From PFJX01 sp963713085 (GTDB taxonomy: Bacteria > Pseudomonadota > Gammaproteobacteria > Burkholderiales > Thiobacillaceae), in NCBI GenBank assembly GCA_963713085.1, contig CAVQKQ010000013.1, positions 1 to 64,000 of the forward strand: a DNA stretch of 64,000 nucleotides, written 5' to 3'. Every line of letters starts with the position of its first letter. Position 1 is the stretch's first letter. Below, piece after piece: positions 1 to 8,232 of the stretch. A program made the position numbers and the translations under genes. Under the pieces are notes generated by a model that was not told the DNA's origin, ran no database searches, and worked only from the letters and a program-made list of their open reading frames with translations.

Positions 1-403
1 AGATTTATAGTGCCATGTATCTGGTGTGTTTTCGCTAGTGAATATCCCAAAGCTGTTTGTTACCGCTGCACCCCCTTCCAATACCGGAATAAAGGTTTCG
101 GCGGAAAAGCATCGTTCAACTGCTGATCGCATAGCCTCGCCCGGTGGGGCGGACAATGCTTTCGCAAGCTCATTCTTGGATACGTGAAGCCGAATATTCT
201 TTCGCAGGGGGTTCCTGAATTTGAAACTACAATTTCAAGCGCAGGAATGACGCGTTTTTGCCGGATACTGGGCAACGGGTGTATGCCGTGACGATTGGGC
301 GATGCGTTTCTCGCCATGACATCACCGCAAAAAGGAATGAAGCCATAGAAACGAAGAATGCCCCTCCGCTTACATAGATGCTTATTTCCTGAATAGATGC
401 CAT
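1..403 (-). pseudogene. Integron cassette 4 gene: N-terminal membrane-anchored hypothetical, frameshifted, runs off the left edge
   Basis: The gene starts at the ATG at 403, just inside the attC at 413-481. It begins MASIQEISIYVSGGAFFVSM, giving one N-terminal membrane helix, and continues ...SWRETHRPIVTAYT. That helix plus extracytoplasmic-segment layout is common for cassette-borne hypotheticals. The frame closes near 245, but the adjacent frame continues (LEIVVSNSGT), and after a run of five G (207-211) a third frame gives a natural sequence (NIRLHVSKNELAKALSAPP ...) open to base 1. Two single-base indels would restore one protein. Function unknown. The indels may be sequencing errors or real decay. 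Confidence 0.5.
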
Positions 404-412
404 TCCGTTGTG

Positions 413-481
413 GCCCTAACGTCGAGCTAACCGGACTTCGCCGGCCTTATGGCGAAGGTCCGATTGAGCGCCATGTTCGAC
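413..481 (-). other. attC recombination site (cassette 3/cassette 4 boundary)
   Basis: An imperfect inverted repeat of about 69 bp. One end is GCCCTAAC, the other GTTCGAC (form GTTRRRY), with inner arms GTCGAGCTAACCGG and TCCGATTGAGCG that pair imperfectly. This is the R''-L''...L'-R' layout of an integron 59-base element. The stop codon of the cassette 3 gene (484-486) lies 2 bp outside it, as usual in cassettes. Confidence 0.8.
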
Positions 482-483
482 AG

Positions 484-1489
484 TCAGGAATCAAGGGAGA
501 ACAACGCCGACCTGGTGACCAAGTGCATGATTTGCGGGTCAGAGCGAACGGAGTCCCAGAGAGGGTCCGCGGCAGCGCGTGCAGACATCTTGTCGTCGAG
601 CTCCTGAGCAATTACCAGAAGGCGAGTCGCCTCGGTGAGGCGACCCGATCGAGCTTCCCATGCCGCCTGGTAGTAATAGTCCTCTGCTTTCTCAGCCTTT
701 TCCCGCTTGAGTGCGCGCGAGGCCTGAGAGTCGAAAGTTGAGCCTCCGTTGGCCGCAGCTTCCACTAAAGCTAGGACAGCGAGGTTGGAAACCCGCTTCG
801 TTACCTTCACACTGGCGCGCGCATCATCGAGGGCAGCGGGAATATCGCGCAAGTACAAATTCGCGAGAGCACGCCATCGGAGTCTTGTCCAGTTGCGAGG
901 CTGCTCCTTCACGCATTCGTCAAGGTCGTTACGTGCGCGGCCGAAGTCCCGTTTTTGAATGTAGGCGACCGCTCGATTGTGCAGGTACACGGTCCGCCAG
1001 TCGGGCTGCACGTTCACTTTGCTAGCTTCGCTGAAAGCGGCGACTGCTCCGGCACCATCGCCGAGGCGAACGCGGGCGCGACCCAAGAGGTTCCACGTCG
1101 TGCAGTCGTTAGGGTCAAGAGTCGCGCTCCTCGCGGCGGCGTCCTCCGCCCCCAGGTAGTCTTTCTCGCCAAACCGCCGCCGGCCTTCGGAGTAGAGAGC
1201 TCGCGCCATAGCGAGCTTCTCCGTCGGGGTATGGTGTTTCCACGCGACTACCAGCGCAACGACCAGAGCCCGAGCAGGAGCGCACCCAGCAAGGCTAGCA
1301 TCGACAGCGTGCTCCAATCACGTAGCGCAGACGCTTGTGCCACCGAGAACACAGTGAGTACACACCTACGACCATAGACCAGTAGAGTGACGGCAGGCTT
1401 CGCCACTTGCTGGCAACGACTTCGCGTCGGTGTGCGGCCGTGATCCTCACCGACTGTGGTTCCTCATCCGGCTCAATCGAAGCTGGCAC
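484..1489 (-). pseudogene. Integron cassette 3 gene: membrane-anchored tetratricopeptide-repeat protein, apparently frameshifted
   Basis: The main frame (about 1317 to 484) encodes tandem helical hairpins typical of TPR proteins (AMARALYSEGRRRFGEKDYL..., TTWNLLGRARVRLGDGAGAV..., YLHNRAVAYIQKRDFGRARN...). Upstream, a GTG at 1489 preceded by AGGGGG opens another frame (VPASIEPDEEPQSVRITAAH ... SLYWSMVVGVYSL). A third frame between them encodes a hydrophobic stretch (STLSMLALLGALLLGLWS). Joined through two indels these give one protein: a short N-terminal tail, one or two membrane helices, then TPRs. If no repair is allowed, the TPR part would start at a TTG at 1317. The stop abuts the attC. Role unknown; TPRs usually mediate protein-protein contacts. 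Confidence 0.6.
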
Positions 1490-1532
1490 GTGCGCCCCCT
1501 ATTAGGATCATAAGCCCCCGACTTCCCAATCT

Positions 1533-1661
1533 GTCGAACGTTCGAGCTAAGCGGGCGACGACGGCAGGACGCCAGGCCCGGGCTGGCGAAAATGTACCGC
1601 GTACCGCCAGACCGGGCCTGGTGGCCTGCCGTTGGCGCTCCGCTTGAGCGAGGGGTTAGGC
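1533..1661 (-). other. attC recombination site (cassette 2/cassette 3 boundary)
   Basis: A long (about 129 bp) imperfect palindrome. One end is GTCGAAC then GTTCGAGCTAAGCGG; the other reads CCGCTTGAGCGAGGGG then GTTAGGC (GTTRRRY). The two ends pair as R and L boxes, and the centre is a second, GC-rich palindrome (CCAGGCCCGGGCTGG against CCAGACCGGGCCTGG). The stop of the cassette 2 gene (1663-1665, after frameshift repair) lies immediately beside it. Confidence 0.85.
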
Positions 1662-1662
1662 C

Positions 1663-2789
1663 TCACTCGCCAACGTTGACGATGAGTTCTTTGCCGAACC
1701 GGACTTTGGAGACTTCGCATGCCATTTCGATGATTCGTTCGATCTGCGCGTGACTTACGTTTTTCCAACGTACCAGCCGGATTGAAGCCTGAAGGAGTGT
1801 TCTCGGGCAAGATCGGGCCTGCCAGGGTAGAGATCTTCAGCTGTGCGAGCTAAGTACCTCCTGGTTCTTCCGTGTTTTGGCCTTGCGGCGAAGCGCTCCA
1901 AGAAAGTTGAGTCCCGCTTCGCAAGGGCCTCGAATACAGCTACCAAAACTTCCCGGCCGTTCCGGCATGGCGTGAACCTTCCCTCGAAGCTGTATCCGAC
2001 GCCGCCCAGCCTCGGTTCTGGCGATGGCGCACTGTTCGGCCTCGACGTTGGAGCGGGCGCCGGTGGCGTAGGCGTCGACGGTGGAGTTCTAGGACCTTGC
2101 GCGACGCTCTGGCTGCTACCGCGAAGGCCTACGTTGTCTCTGAGAAAGCGCGCGACCGTATCGACATCGGGTTTGAATCCGCACAGGCTCTCGACTTTGT
2201 CCGCGAGGAGCTCAAGGAGAAGCTCGTCTTCTTCCGCGACCAACTTGGCCCAGGCTTCGGGCAGTGTGCTGAGCATCTGTCGACTGCGAGATACGTTCTT
2301 GTAGTCCTCTCGAGCGGCTGCTATGGCAGCCCCTGACGAGACTTGCGCATAGCTCAAGTACCTCTCCAACCGCGCGTCGCTCTCGGCGACGTCCCGCTCG
2401 ACCATGTCGAGCTTGTAGACGCGGCGCTCTGTGTAGTCGCCTTGCTCTGCCGGCAGGAAGAAGTTCCATTCTTGACCGTCCGTAAGGATGGCGAGGGGCA
2501 CGCCGACATGGAACGCGTACTCGAAGAGCTGGCGTTCCGCGCCGTCGCTCTGCCCAATCTGCTTGACTTCAATGAAAGCGACAGGCTTGTTCGAAGGGTG
2601 ACACAACGCGTAGTCAACCCGTCTTCCGCTTAGCGAGTATTCAGGGCATACGACCTGGGTATCGTATGTCGGCCATCCGAGCGCTTGCAGTAGGCGCAAG
2701 ACGATGCCTTGCGAGACTGCTGCCTCATTGCCGTATCGGCCCGCCTTGATGCCAGCGCGCACGTCCTCGATGTGTTTAGTGAGGGTCAT
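1663..2789 (-). CDS. Integron cassette 2 gene: HsdR N-terminal (type I restriction R-subunit-like) nuclease-domain protein, 3' frameshift
   Basis: The ATG at 2789 starts a protein whose first 150 residues look like an HSDR_N / PD-(D/E)XK nuclease domain: a D then ExK pattern is visible in RRVDYAL...KPVAFIEVKQIG. A proline-rich linker (about residues 235-262) leads to a C-terminal domain (VGYSFEGRFTPCRNGREVL...). No helicase or specificity subunit is encoded, so this is not a full restriction system; a stand-alone defence or DNA-repair role is inference. The frame stops early at 1755 (GWYVGKT), just after a run of five A on the coding strand (1760-1764). With one more A the protein continues NVSHAQIERIIEMACEVSKV and stops at 1663 against the attC, which strongly suggests that is the true end. 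Confidence 0.7.
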
Positions 2790-2814
2790 GGACAGCGAGG
2801 ATAGTGTTTGTGAG

Positions 2815-2881
2815 GTCTAACGTACAAGTTCAGGGGCGCGCTGCCGATAGGCGGAGCGTCCCTTGCACCGCCGGGTTAGCC
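2815..2881 (-). other. attC recombination site (cassette 1/cassette 2 boundary)
   Basis: A 67-bp imperfect inverted repeat. GTCTAAC plus GTACAAGTTCAGGGGCGC at one end pairs with GCGTCCCTTGCACCGCCGG plus GTTAGCC at the other. Terminal RYYYAAC/GTTRRRY boxes and mismatched bulges fit an integron attC. It separates two minus-strand genes pointing the same way. Confidence 0.8.
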
Positions 2882-2917
2882 CTGCTGGGCCATCTGCGCG
2901 CGACACGATTTAAGCTC

Positions 2918-3115
2918 TCATTTCTTGAACCCCGACGGTACGCACACAGCATACACATTAACTCCTGTCGGAGAACCCCACTCCGACTTCACCTTTGACA
3001 TTGCGTTGTTGCACGCATCCGCAGTCGCGAACTCCGCTTGTACCGATGTTGAGGTAGCAGAAGGCATTGCAGGGTGCTTATATAACAGTGCAACGATCAG
3101 TAACCAAGTTTCCAT
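2918..3115 (-). CDS. Integron cassette 1, second gene: small exported or membrane-anchored hypothetical protein
   Basis: A 65-residue protein starting METWLLIVALLY, a short hydrophobic N-terminus likely acting as signal or anchor. A polar domain follows with two cysteines (ADACNNAMSKVK and VYAVCVPSG), which may pair in the periplasm. Its start overlaps the end of the upstream gene by about 19 bp, and its stop is 37 bp from the attC, so both genes probably sit in one cassette. No named family recognised. Confidence 0.5.
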   Translation of the reverse strand: METWLLIVALLYKHPAMPSATSTSVQAEFATADACNNAMSKVKSEWGSPTGVNVYAVCVPSGFKK

Positions 3116-3690
3116 TTTTCCTCCAGGTCTTGACAGATCACTTCAACGGTAACGTGTTTCTTCTCCAACCTCTGCTTAAAGGTCGCGATATGGTTCGCGC
3201 CACAAATGAACAATATATCGGTATGGGGCAATAGCGGAGCGATTCGCCTTAGCCACTCTCCTTCCCGCACCGGGTAACCAATTCTCTCATCTTCTGCCTC
3301 TGTTGTTCCATTGGCAGAATAAAGTGAGACGCGCTCATGCTGATTCGGGTCGCAGAAAATGTGCATCAAGTTGTGATGGGCACTTACGTTCTTGGGTATT
3401 GAATAGGCTTTATCGTCAATATTCCGATGTTCCAATATTCTTGTATCGCTATATTCCTCGCAGACGGCTTGTGGCTGAAGTTCCTTAACGAGGTTGTCTA
3501 AGTATGTTTCAAATCGGTATGCGGATGGAATATTGAAGCCTAGCAAGCCTCCTTCAAGCGGAGCCTTGAAAACGCGAACTTGAAATGAATGAGAAATGCC
3601 TAGCAAATGCGTCACGATATTGGCTACCAAAGGTGCCGCCTGATGATCGTTGCTCCAGAATGAAAACGCGGAAACATGGGAACGATCCAT
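3097..3690 (-). CDS. Integron cassette 1, first gene: hypothetical protein, 197 aa
   Basis: The ATG at 3690 lies 9 bp from the attI-like core (3699-3705), so this is the first cassette after the integrase and the one best placed for transcription from an integron Pc promoter. The protein is soluble with no obvious signal peptide. A late segment, DILFICGANHIATFKQRLEK, resembles the strand-Gly-His motif of ChaN/TraB-like folds, but this is too weak to assign a function. Base composition (many AT-rich codons) differs from the core genome, as expected for a mobile cassette. Function unknown. Confidence 0.55.
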   Translation of the reverse strand: MDRSHVSAFSFWSNDHQAAPLVANIVTHLLGISHSFQVRVFKAPLEGGLLGFNIPSAYRFETYLDNLVKELQPQAVCEEYSDTRILEHRNIDDKAYSIPKNVSAHHNLMHIFCDPNQHERVSLYSANGTTEAEDERIGYPVREGEWLRRIAPLLPHTDILFICGANHIATFKQRLEKKHVTVEVICQDLEEKWKLGY

Positions 3691-3698
3691 TACGGCAG

Positions 3699-3705
3699 GG
3701 CTAAC
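3699..3705 (-). other. attI-like core site next to intI
   Basis: On the minus strand this reads GTTAGCC (GTTRRRY), the cleavage core for integron recombination. It sits 131 bp upstream of the intI start codon, at the junction between intI-side sequence and the first cassette. The 3706-3836 region should hold the rest of attI, the intI promoter and any cassette promoter Pc; I see no convincing -35/-10 pair for Pc. Confidence 0.6.
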
Positions 3706-3836
3706 GTAAATTCGACACCAAAACCGACCGATAAAATTTAGTGCCCCGGGGGCATATCCACATGGCTACGATGTAACCACTTGATTTAACATGGCGGTGC
3801 ATTTTTAGTACCCCATAAAAATCAGGAGGAAGCCCC

Positions 3837-4805
3837 ATGCAGGATAACCCGCCCCCTAAGTTGCTGGACCAAGTGCGCGCTAAGTTGCGCACCAGGCATT
3901 ACAGTCTGCGTACCGAGCAGGCCTATTGCGATTGGATCCGGCGCTTCATTCTGTTTCATGGCAAACGCCACCCTGTGGATATGAGTGCTCAGGAAGTGGA
4001 ATCTTTCCTGTCCCATCTTGCGGTGGAACGGACCGTAGCCGCCTCCACACAAAACCAAGCCAAGAGCGCCCTCTTGTTCTTATATCGGGAAGTATTGAAT
4101 AGCGATCTCCCGTGGCTTGACAATATCACCAAGGCCAAGGCGTCTCAACGCTTGCCCGTCGTTCTGACACGCGAGGAAGTGACGCGTCTGCTCATCCATC
4201 TGGACGGGACTCATTGGCTCATGGCCAGCCTGCTCTATGGGACGGGCATGCGACTGATGGAGTGCTTGCGCCTACGAGTGAAGGATGTGGATTTTGCCCG
4301 CAGGGAAATTCTCGTCCGGGACGGGAAAGGGATGAAGGACCGGGTGACAATGCTGCCCACCACGGTTTCGGAACCCTTGCAGCAACATCTGGAACGCACG
4401 CGCGCAATTCACGCGGAGGACCTGACCCCGGGTTTCGGGGAGGTGTACCTCCCGGACGCTCTGGCCCGAAAATACCCGAGTGCCGCGAAATCCTGGGGTT
4501 GGCAGTATGTGTTCCCATCCGCCGCGCGTTCGACAGATCCGCGTAGCGGCGTGGTCCGACGCCATCATGCGGACGAGAAACGCCTGCAACGGGCGATCAA
4601 ACGGGCGGTGCAATTGGCCGGGGTGGCGAAGCCGGCGTCGACCCATACCCTGCGCCATTCCTTCGCCACCCATCTGCTGGAAGGTGGCTACGACATCCGC
4701 ACCGTTCAGGAACTGCTGGGCCATTCGGATGTATCCACCACCATGATCTACACCCACGTGCTCAACAAGGGCGGCCGGGGCGTGGTCAGCCCGTTGGATC
4801 GCTAG
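3837..4805 (+). CDS. intI: Integron integrase (tyrosine recombinase) IntI
   Basis: A 322-residue tyrosine recombinase. An N-terminal SAM-like DNA-binding domain (about 8-95; RTRHYSLRTEQAYCDWIRRF) precedes the catalytic domain. Visible catalytic residues are R139 (YGTGMRLME), H270 and R273 (HTLRHSFATH), H296 (LLGHSD) and nucleophile Y305 (MIYTHVL). The extra segment between the two catalytic halves (about 203-228, LPDALARKYPSAAKSWGWQY) is the patch that separates IntI from XerC/D. RBS AGGAGGA lies 6 bp before the ATG. It is transcribed away from the cassettes, the classic integron arrangement, and appears intact. It catalyses attI x attC and attC x attC recombination. Confidence 0.93.
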   Translation: MQDNPPPKLLDQVRAKLRTRHYSLRTEQAYCDWIRRFILFHGKRHPVDMSAQEVESFLSHLAVERTVAASTQNQAKSALLFLYREVLNSDLPWLDNITKAKASQRLPVVLTREEVTRLLIHLDGTHWLMASLLYGTGMRLMECLRLRVKDVDFARREILVRDGKGMKDRVTMLPTTVSEPLQQHLERTRAIHAEDLTPGFGEVYLPDALARKYPSAAKSWGWQYVFPSAARSTDPRSGVVRRHHADEKRLQRAIKRAVQLAGVAKPASTHTLRHSFATHLLEGGYDIRTVQELLGHSDVSTTMIYTHVLNKGGRGVVSPLDR

Positions 4806-4808
4806 CCC

Positions 4809-5945
4809 GTGGCCTGGGACATCTTCTGCACCGTCATCGACAACTTCGGCGACATCGGCGTCACCTGGCGCCTGGCGCGGCAGTTGGCGGCGGAGCACGG
4901 CGTTGCGGTGCGGCTGTGGGTGGACGACCTGGCGGCGTTCCGGCGGATACGGCCGGAGATCGATGCCGATTTGGACACCCAGCATCTGGCCGGGGTGGAG
5001 GTGCGCCGCTGGACCCGGCCCTTGCCCGACGTGGAGCCCGGCGAGGTGGTGATCGAGGCCCTGGCGTGCAATCTTCCCGACGAGTTCGTGGCGCGCATGG
5101 CGCGGCAAGAGCCCCAGCCGGTCTGGCTGAATCTGGAATACCTCTCGGCGGAGGACTGGGTGGCGGGGGTGCACGGCCTGCCCTCCCCCCACCCGCGACT
5201 GCCGCTGACCAAGTATTTCTTCATGCCTGGTTACACGGCGGACACCGGCGGGCTGACCCGGGAGGACTGGCTGCCGGCGCGGCGGGATGCCTTCCAGGGG
5301 GATGACAGCGCCCGCGCCGCGTTCTGGTCCGGCCTGGGCCTGCCGGCGGAGCGGGACGACGAACTGCGCGTTTCCCTGTTCAGCTACGACAACCGGGCCC
5401 TGCCGGAACTGCTGCGGGCCTGGGCGGGTGGCGATCGCCCCATCCGGGCCCTGGTGCCCGAGGGCAAGGCCCTGCCCCAGGTGGCGGCCTGGTTCGGGGC
5501 CGGCGACCTGACGGCGGGGGCGGTGCTGAGGCGCGATGCCCTCACCCTGCATGTCCTGCCCATGCTGGACCAGGACGGCTACGACCGTCTGCTGTGGGCC
5601 TGCGACCTGAATTTCGTGCGCGGGGAGGATTCCTTCGTGCGCGCCCAGTTCGCGGCCCGGCCCCTGGTCTGGCAGGCCTACCGACAGGAGGAGGCGGCCC
5701 ACTTCGCCAAGCTGGAGGCCTTCCTGAAACTGTATTGCGCGGACCTGGCGCCGGAGGCGGCGGATGCCCTGGGCGGGATGTGGCGGGCCTGGAACCGGGA
5801 GGAGGCCGTAGCCGAGGTTTGGCCCGCTTTTCTGGCGCGCCTGCCCGAGCTGCGGGGCCATTCCCGGCGCTGGGCCGCGCGGTTGGCGGAACAGCGCGAT
5901 CTTGCCGCCAAGCTGATGATTTTTTGCGGCAACTTGTTAAAATAG
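4809..5945 (+). CDS. earP: Protein-arginine rhamnosyltransferase EarP
   Basis: 378 residues. Starts MAWDIFCTVIDNFGDIGVTW, the hallmark N-terminus of EarP (inverting GT-B glycosyltransferase), and carries the C-terminal GEDSFVRAQFA donor-site segment. EarP transfers rhamnose from dTDP-L-rhamnose to a conserved arginine of EF-P, letting it relieve ribosome stalling at polyproline. GTG start at 4809, only 3 bp after intI, so the integron inserted directly upstream. The downstream efp is its substrate. The donor sugar would come from the rfbBADC genes at 25.9-29.4 kb. Confidence 0.95.
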   Translation: MAWDIFCTVIDNFGDIGVTWRLARQLAAEHGVAVRLWVDDLAAFRRIRPEIDADLDTQHLAGVEVRRWTRPLPDVEPGEVVIEALACNLPDEFVARMARQEPQPVWLNLEYLSAEDWVAGVHGLPSPHPRLPLTKYFFMPGYTADTGGLTREDWLPARRDAFQGDDSARAAFWSGLGLPAERDDELRVSLFSYDNRALPELLRAWAGGDRPIRALVPEGKALPQVAAWFGAGDLTAGAVLRRDALTLHVLPMLDQDGYDRLLWACDLNFVRGEDSFVRAQFAARPLVWQAYRQEEAAHFAKLEAFLKLYCADLAPEAADALGGMWRAWNREEAVAEVWPAFLARLPELRGHSRRWAARLAEQRDLAAKLMIFCGNLLK

Positions 5946-5981
5946 CGGGCTTTTCCGAATCCCTCCCCAGGACAACCCTTC

Positions 5982-6542
5982 ATGAAGATCGCTCAAGAAC
6001 TCCGCGCCGGCAACGTGATCATGGTCGGCAAAGACCCGCTGGTGATACAAAAGGCCGAATTCTCCAAGTCCGGCCGCAATGCCTCCGTGGTCAAGATGAA
6101 AATGAAAAACCTGCTCACCGGCAGCGCCACCGAGACGGTCTACAAGGCCGACGAGAAGTTCGAGACGGTGAACCTGGAGCGCAAGGACTGCACCTACTCC
6201 TACTTCGCCGACCCCATGTATGTGTTCATGGACGCCGAGTACAACCAGTACGAGGTGGAGGCCGACAACCTGGCCGACGCCCTGCCCTACCTGGACGACG
6301 GCATGCCCCTGGAAGTGGTGTTCTACGAAGGCAAGGCCATCTCCGTGAACATGCCCTCCTCGGTGGTGCGCGAGGTGGAATACACCGAGCCCGCGGTCAA
6401 GGGCGACACCTCCGGCAAGGTCATGAAGCCGGCCCGCATCAAGCCCACCAACCACACCATCCAGGTGCCGGCCTTCGTCGAGATCGGCGACAAAGTGGAG
6501 ATCGATACCGCCACCGGCGAGTACCGCAACCGGGTGAAGTGA
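5982..6542 (+). CDS. efp: Elongation factor P
   Basis: 186 residues, full length. Starts MKIAQELRAGNVIMVGKDPL; the tip loop SKSGRNASV carries Arg32, the residue rhamnosylated by EarP, rather than the lysine used in EpmA systems. Three beta-barrel domains, ending with the EF-P C-terminal signature region (VEIDTATGEYRNRVK). EF-P binds between the P and E sites and promotes peptide-bond formation at proline runs. Start ATG at 5982, 36 bp after earP; a rho-independent terminator follows. Confidence 0.97.
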   Translation: MKIAQELRAGNVIMVGKDPLVIQKAEFSKSGRNASVVKMKMKNLLTGSATETVYKADEKFETVNLERKDCTYSYFADPMYVFMDAEYNQYEVEADNLADALPYLDDGMPLEVVFYEGKAISVNMPSSVVREVEYTEPAVKGDTSGKVMKPARIKPTNHTIQVPAFVEIGDKVEIDTATGEYRNRVK

Positions 6543-6560
6543 GTTTGGCTTGAAGTGATG

Positions 6561-6590
6561 CAAAAGGGCGCCAACGGCGCCCTTTTTGTT
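6561..6590 (+). terminator. Rho-independent terminator after efp
   Basis: AAAGGGCGCC-AAC-GGCGCCCTTT hairpin followed by a T run (CCCTTTTTG). Ends the earP-efp transcript. Confidence 0.88.
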
Positions 6591-6621
6591 TGATGCCCGG
6601 ATGGGGGCGATGTGGGGGAAG

Positions 6622-6712
6622 GCGCCCTCTCCCCGGCCCTCCCCCGCTTGCGGGGGAGGGGGTGGTTTTTCCCCTCTCCCTCTGGGAGAGGGCAGGGTGA
6701 GGGGCTGGGCGG
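6622..6712. repeat. GC-rich interspersed repeat-like palindromes
   Basis: Two adjacent imperfect palindromes: CCCTCCCCCGCTTGCGGGGGAGGG, then CCCCTCTCCCTCTGGGAGAGGG followed by CAGGGTGAGGGGCTGGG. This resembles short interspersed intergenic repeats common in proteobacteria. Only one copy is clear here, so the repeat call is inference. Confidence 0.4.
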
Positions 6713-6742
6713 AGCCCGGCGCGGCCGGCAACCAAAACCGGC

Positions 6743-7255
6743 TCAGATCACCACCGGCTCGTCCGGCAGTTCGTTGGGATTGGCCTCGCCTTCCGCGAGG
6801 GGGAAATGCATGCGCAGCAGGGCATCCACGTGGGCGAGGCCCTCCAGCACCCCCGCCTCGAACGCCCCGCGCCGGAACGAGCCCTCCATCTCCCGGCAGA
6901 TGGATTCCCATTCCCCCTGGGCCACCTTGGCGTCTAGCCCCCGGTCCGCCAGGATTTCCACGTCCCGGTCCGCCAGCAGCAGGTAGATCAGCACGCCGTT
7001 GTTGGCCTCGGTGTCCCACACCCGCAGCTCGGAAAACACCTGCACCGCCCGCTCCCGCGCGGTGACGCCCCGCATCAGGTGCACGACATGCAGGTCGCCT
7101 TCCACCACGAAGCGGATCTCGCCGCTGTGATGGCGCTCGGAGGCCGCGACGGCGTCCCCGATGCGGGCCATCGCGGCCTTCGGGAAGGCGAGGCGTACCA
7201 GCCAGCGGGGATGGAACAGGTGGCGGATCAGTCGGGGAATGGAGCTGTGTGCCAT
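6743..7255 (-). CDS. TPM-domain protein
   Basis: 170 residues with a TPM (TLP18.3/Psb32/MOLO-1) domain: VAASERHHSGEIRFVVEGDL, RERAVQVFSELRVWDTEANN, then GVLIYLLLADRDVEILADRG. No signal peptide is evident. It lies 9 bp downstream of a larger TPM protein on the same strand, a pairing often seen after lemA in proteobacteria. Biochemical role uncertain; some TPM proteins have acid phosphatase activity. Family confident, function not. Confidence 0.8.
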   Translation of the reverse strand: MAHSSIPRLIRHLFHPRWLVRLAFPKAAMARIGDAVAASERHHSGEIRFVVEGDLHVVHLMRGVTARERAVQVFSELRVWDTEANNGVLIYLLLADRDVEILADRGLDAKVAQGEWESICREMEGSFRRGAFEAGVLEGLAHVDALLRMHFPLAEGEANPNELPDEPVVI

Positions 7256-7264
7256 ATTGGTCGC

Positions 7265-8125
7265 CTACCAACGTCCGGAGGCACCGCCCCCGCCGAAACC
7301 GCCGCCGCCGCCGCTGAATCCCCCGCCCCCTGAGCCGCCCCCGCCGCCGCCGTAATAACCGCCACCCCGGAAACCGCCGCCGCCACCCCCCATCATGGTG
7401 AAGAAGAACACCACCAGCGCGATGATCAGGGCCGTGCCCAGGGTACCCAGCAGCAGCCAGGCGCCGAAAAAGGCCACCCCGCCGGCCAGCCCGGCGCCGG
7501 GCAGACGGCCCAGGGCGGCGCGCAACAGCCCGCCCACCACGAAGATGAACATCATGGCCATGGGCAGCAGCTCGCCGATGTCGAAGGAGCCCGAATGCCC
7601 CTGGCGGGCCTTGGGTGGCGGCAACGGTTCGCCCTGGACCAACTTGACCAGGGCCGCCACGCCGGCCTGGACGCCGCCCGGGAAATCCCCCTGCTTGAAG
7701 CGGGGCACGATGATTTCCTCGATCACCCGCTTGGCCACCGCGTCCGGGATCACCCCTTCCAGGCCGTAGCCCACCTCGATGCGCAGGGCACGGTCGTCCT
7801 TGGCCACCAGCAGCAGGGCGCCGTCATCCACGCCCTTGCGCCCCAGCTTCCAGGCCTCGGCCACGCGCAGGCCGTATTGCTCGATGGTTTCCGGCTGGGT
7901 GGTGGGCACGATCAGCACGGCGAGCTGGCTGCCCTTGGCCTGCTCCAGGCCGGCCAGGTCGGCCTCCATGGATTGCGCCGTGGCCGCGTCCAGGACGCCC
8001 GCCAGGTCGGTGACCCGGGACTTCAGCGGGGGCACGGCCACTTCGGCCCAGGCGAGGCACTGCCAAAGCAGCAGCAGGATGCCCAGGAAGCGGATGACGG
8101 GTCTGCGCGAAACGGTGTGGGTCAC
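7265..8125 (-). CDS. Secreted or membrane TPM-domain protein, YgcG type, Gly-rich C-terminus
   Basis: About 286 residues. N-terminal signal sequence (VIRFLGILLLLWQCLAWAEV), TPM domain (about 35-180: RVTDLAGVLDAATAQSMEAD ... VGYGLEGVIPD), two membrane helices (about 205-265), then a tail of Gly repeats (GGGGGFRGGGYYGGGG). I chose the GTG at 8125 because it puts the signal peptide at the N-terminus; a TTG at 8128 or upstream TTG at 8194 are alternatives. Same operon as the next TPM gene. Such proteins usually accompany lemA and sit at the envelope; role unknown. Confidence 0.82.
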   Translation of the reverse strand: MTHTVSRRPVIRFLGILLLLWQCLAWAEVAVPPLKSRVTDLAGVLDAATAQSMEADLAGLEQAKGSQLAVLIVPTTQPETIEQYGLRVAEAWKLGRKGVDDGALLLVAKDDRALRIEVGYGLEGVIPDAVAKRVIEEIIVPRFKQGDFPGGVQAGVAALVKLVQGEPLPPPKARQGHSGSFDIGELLPMAMMFIFVVGGLLRAALGRLPGAGLAGGVAFFGAWLLLGTLGTALIIALVVFFFTMMGGGGGGFRGGGYYGGGGGGSGGGGFSGGGGGFGGGGASGRW

Positions 8126-8232
8126 CAATGGGTCACCAATAAATAGCCGGGATCGGGAAGGCGCTATGGAAACAGAAGGCGCGGGGCCGGGCAAGGCTGA
8201 CGTGCCTATCCGGATTCCCGCAGTCCGGGCAA

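Noticed and set aside
60..317. 85-codon minus-strand ORF in cassette 4
   Set aside because: Its ends are artefacts of frame closure. The coherent protein uses three frames joined by indels, so it is a piece of the cassette 4 gene rather than a separate gene.
4272..5861. Long minus-strand ORFs opposite earP, cas9, cas1, clpB, zwf, glucoamylase and others
   Set aside because: High G+C produces long antisense frames; their translations are low-complexity Gly/Arg/His/Gln-rich and lack RBS or domains.
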